Positions 62,701 to 64,000 of a stretch of DNA of 64,000 bases are shown here, piece by piece. The stretch is from contig VJWM01000118.1 of NCBI GenBank assembly GCA_010909165.1, forward strand, positions 434,001 to 498,000. Reading direction: 5' to 3'. Position 1 is the first letter of the stretch; every line of letters begins with the position of its first letter. A program made the translations under genes and the position numbers. Source of the stretch: Anthoceros angustus (taxonomy: Eukaryota; Streptophyta; Anthocerotopsida; Anthocerotales; Anthocerotaceae). Below the pieces are notes generated by a model. That model worked only from the letters and a program-made list of their open reading frames with translations, searched no databases and was not told the origin of the DNA.

Positions 62701-64000
62701 AGCTTGGCATGACTATGCATTTCAGCACTTCTACGAAACCTCCAGGGAAGGTAAGAGTCGCTCCCACTGGCCCCTCACATCCTTGCTTCCCGCCGTGACG
62801 AGTAGAAGTCCGACCCGAGTGTTGGATGTGCAGCCCCCGCCGCGGACTGAGATGTAGTGGTGGCTAGCACCGAGTCTAGGAGAGTGGCAACATGTCCCGC
62901 TATGTGAACCTTTAGCTTGATCGGGACATGGGTCTTGCTACATGCATTCAAAACGCAAAGACCCATTGCAAGACCTAGGGTTTTGAGCGTCGCTTCGTAC
63001 CTCTTCTAAAACCACCGAGTGGTTGCTTTTGTTGGCGGGGTTTGAGAAGAAGGGTTGGCGCGGTGGAATTCCTCCTTCACCATGCGATGAAGTCCCTCCG
63101 TGAGGGCAAACGTGAACCATGGTCGAGTCGGTAAAGCACTTCCTTTTTCTCTCAGATTCCTTCTTCTTCTTCGGAGGATTTTAAAGTCGGGTTTCCCTGC
63201 TAAGTGACTTCCCCATTTCGATTTCCGGAAGGGTTGGAGGTGCCCAAGTGTTTATACTTGTTCCGCCATAGTTCATGGCGGCTTTCATGGCATCAACCGT
63301 GGTGTTGGGGTTGGTCTGGTTGACATCGTTAAGTTCGAACCAAGGCCATCAATGAACTTCTCCACTTTTTGTTCTTCATCGAGGCGGGAAGATCCAGAGT
63401 GAGTCAAGAACTTGTCGCAGACTTCCGCATGCATCCTCGCCGATAGATTTTATAAACCGCCGATACTGTAGTGACGGTGGAGGAAATGCTCTAAGAACAC
63501 TTGCTCAACATCGCCAAGTGTATATGGCGCCCATACCTGAGATCGACTTGCCCGTTGCCTCCACCAACGATACGCATAACCCTCGAGCGACATGCGAATC
63601 AGTATGCGTTGGAGATCATCCTTCTCACCGCCGCCAGGTATTTCTCCATCTTGTCCAGCCAGTCAGACTTTGAGCTTCCTGCGATCCCACAAAGTCGTGG
63701 TTTTATCTTCCGCAACTCCTTGTCAAGTAGTGGGCGGGTTTTGAAGGGCTTGCCTCCCTCCAACAAATCGACTCTTCCTTGGCCTTGGCTTGCTCCCACC
63801 GTACCTCATGAGCTGGAGGCGTCCGCCAAGGCCTTGATGTCCTTGTTTTCTTTTCGCCTGCAACAACCTCGACCACCAACCTCTTCGTGGACTCGTCCTC
63901 ACGAGCTCGTCCTACCGATTCTGCAGTGACCCTCGACCCTCTTCCTCATCTCTTCGCCATCCAGCCCCGGAGGTGCCGAGGGGTCTTGGCCTTCAGGCTC
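59704..64000 (-). pseudogene. Ty3/gypsy chromovirus polyprotein, gag to chromodomain, cut by the window edge
   Basis: Minus strand, from the right edge: gag-like fragments (63,929-63,200; LDKMEKYLAAVRRMI); a protease region near 62,900 (VATLLDS, where LLDSGA is usual) and VIVGKPWLAAHSHQLHIDW (62,700); RT with the FLDD motif ([20 protein letters not shown], 61,895-61,840); RNase H (LRYTDASDGAIGAIFV near 61,450; NFDMEIKYLAARQI near 61,160); integrase fragments (60,862-60,170, including LPMLEFAYNTSKHRSASPFK); the linker VRTFHVSMLK (60,040); and a chromodomain remnant (RILDQQARKL near 59,840 and, after a frameshift, SDYLVGW). A chromodomain targets chromovirus integration to particular chromatin (family knowledge). 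Frameshifts occur in every domain. The 5' LTR lies beyond the window. Confidence 0.85.

Overview
The window looks like a nuclear segment of a land plant with a repeat-rich genome, most likely a seed-free vascular plant (fern or lycophyte). The basis is a long intronless PLS-type PPR gene, a Shaker-type K+ channel with ankyrin repeats and many short introns, plant LTR retrotransposons, and a transposase-like gene of the DUF7869 type. The clade is inference and the species cannot be named from sequence alone.

Layout. 1-8,200: decayed Ty3/gypsy material with internal tandem duplications, a coiled-coil ORF and LTR pieces. 8,200-11,980: mostly unrecognised. 11,988-25,371: the gene-bearing island, all on the + strand, with a PPR-E protein, a secreted alpha/beta hydrolase of the methylesterase type (5 exons), an LYR-motif protein (2 exons) and an AKT-type K+ channel (13 exons). 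25,440-26,545: a Ty1/copia fragment. 27,400-43,720: a composite region in which a two-gene transposon (a DUF7869 gene and a second, diverging gene) was hit by two LTR elements. Recombination between their oppositely oriented LTRs then inverted 5.3 kb. The 5-bp target-site duplications are exchanged between the two insertions exactly as this predicts. 43,720-54,600: more LTR elements, including a gag-only element (46.7-50.3 kb) and a minus-strand element with an initiator-tRNA primer-binding site (50.8-54.5 kb). 55,646-56,887: an intact membrane-anchored papain-like protease with an octapeptide-repeat stalk. 57.3 kb: a tRNA-derived SINE. 58,987-64,000: a minus-strand Ty3/gypsy chromovirus cut by the window edge.

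How the parts relate. The five likely host genes (PPR protein for organelle RNA, hydrolase for the secretory route, LYR protein for mitochondria, K+ channel for the plasma membrane, membrane protease) have no evident shared pathway. The retroelements do look related: the gypsy copy at 1-5.7 kb, the short-internal element at 37.8-41.8 kb and the gag-only element share LTR ends, priming sites or polypurine tracts, which fits an autonomous/non-autonomous family. Nearly every TE copy carries short indels, and many segments occur as near-identical tandem copies that differ mainly by indels. Real decay and consensus errors in GC-rich repeats cannot be told apart here.

Most notable: the LTR-mediated inversion with exchanged target-site duplications; the K+ channel whose pore reads SYG in place of GYG; the six exact 312-bp PPR cassettes; the octapeptide-stalk membrane protease; and a family of GC-rich palindromes inside the composite transposon.
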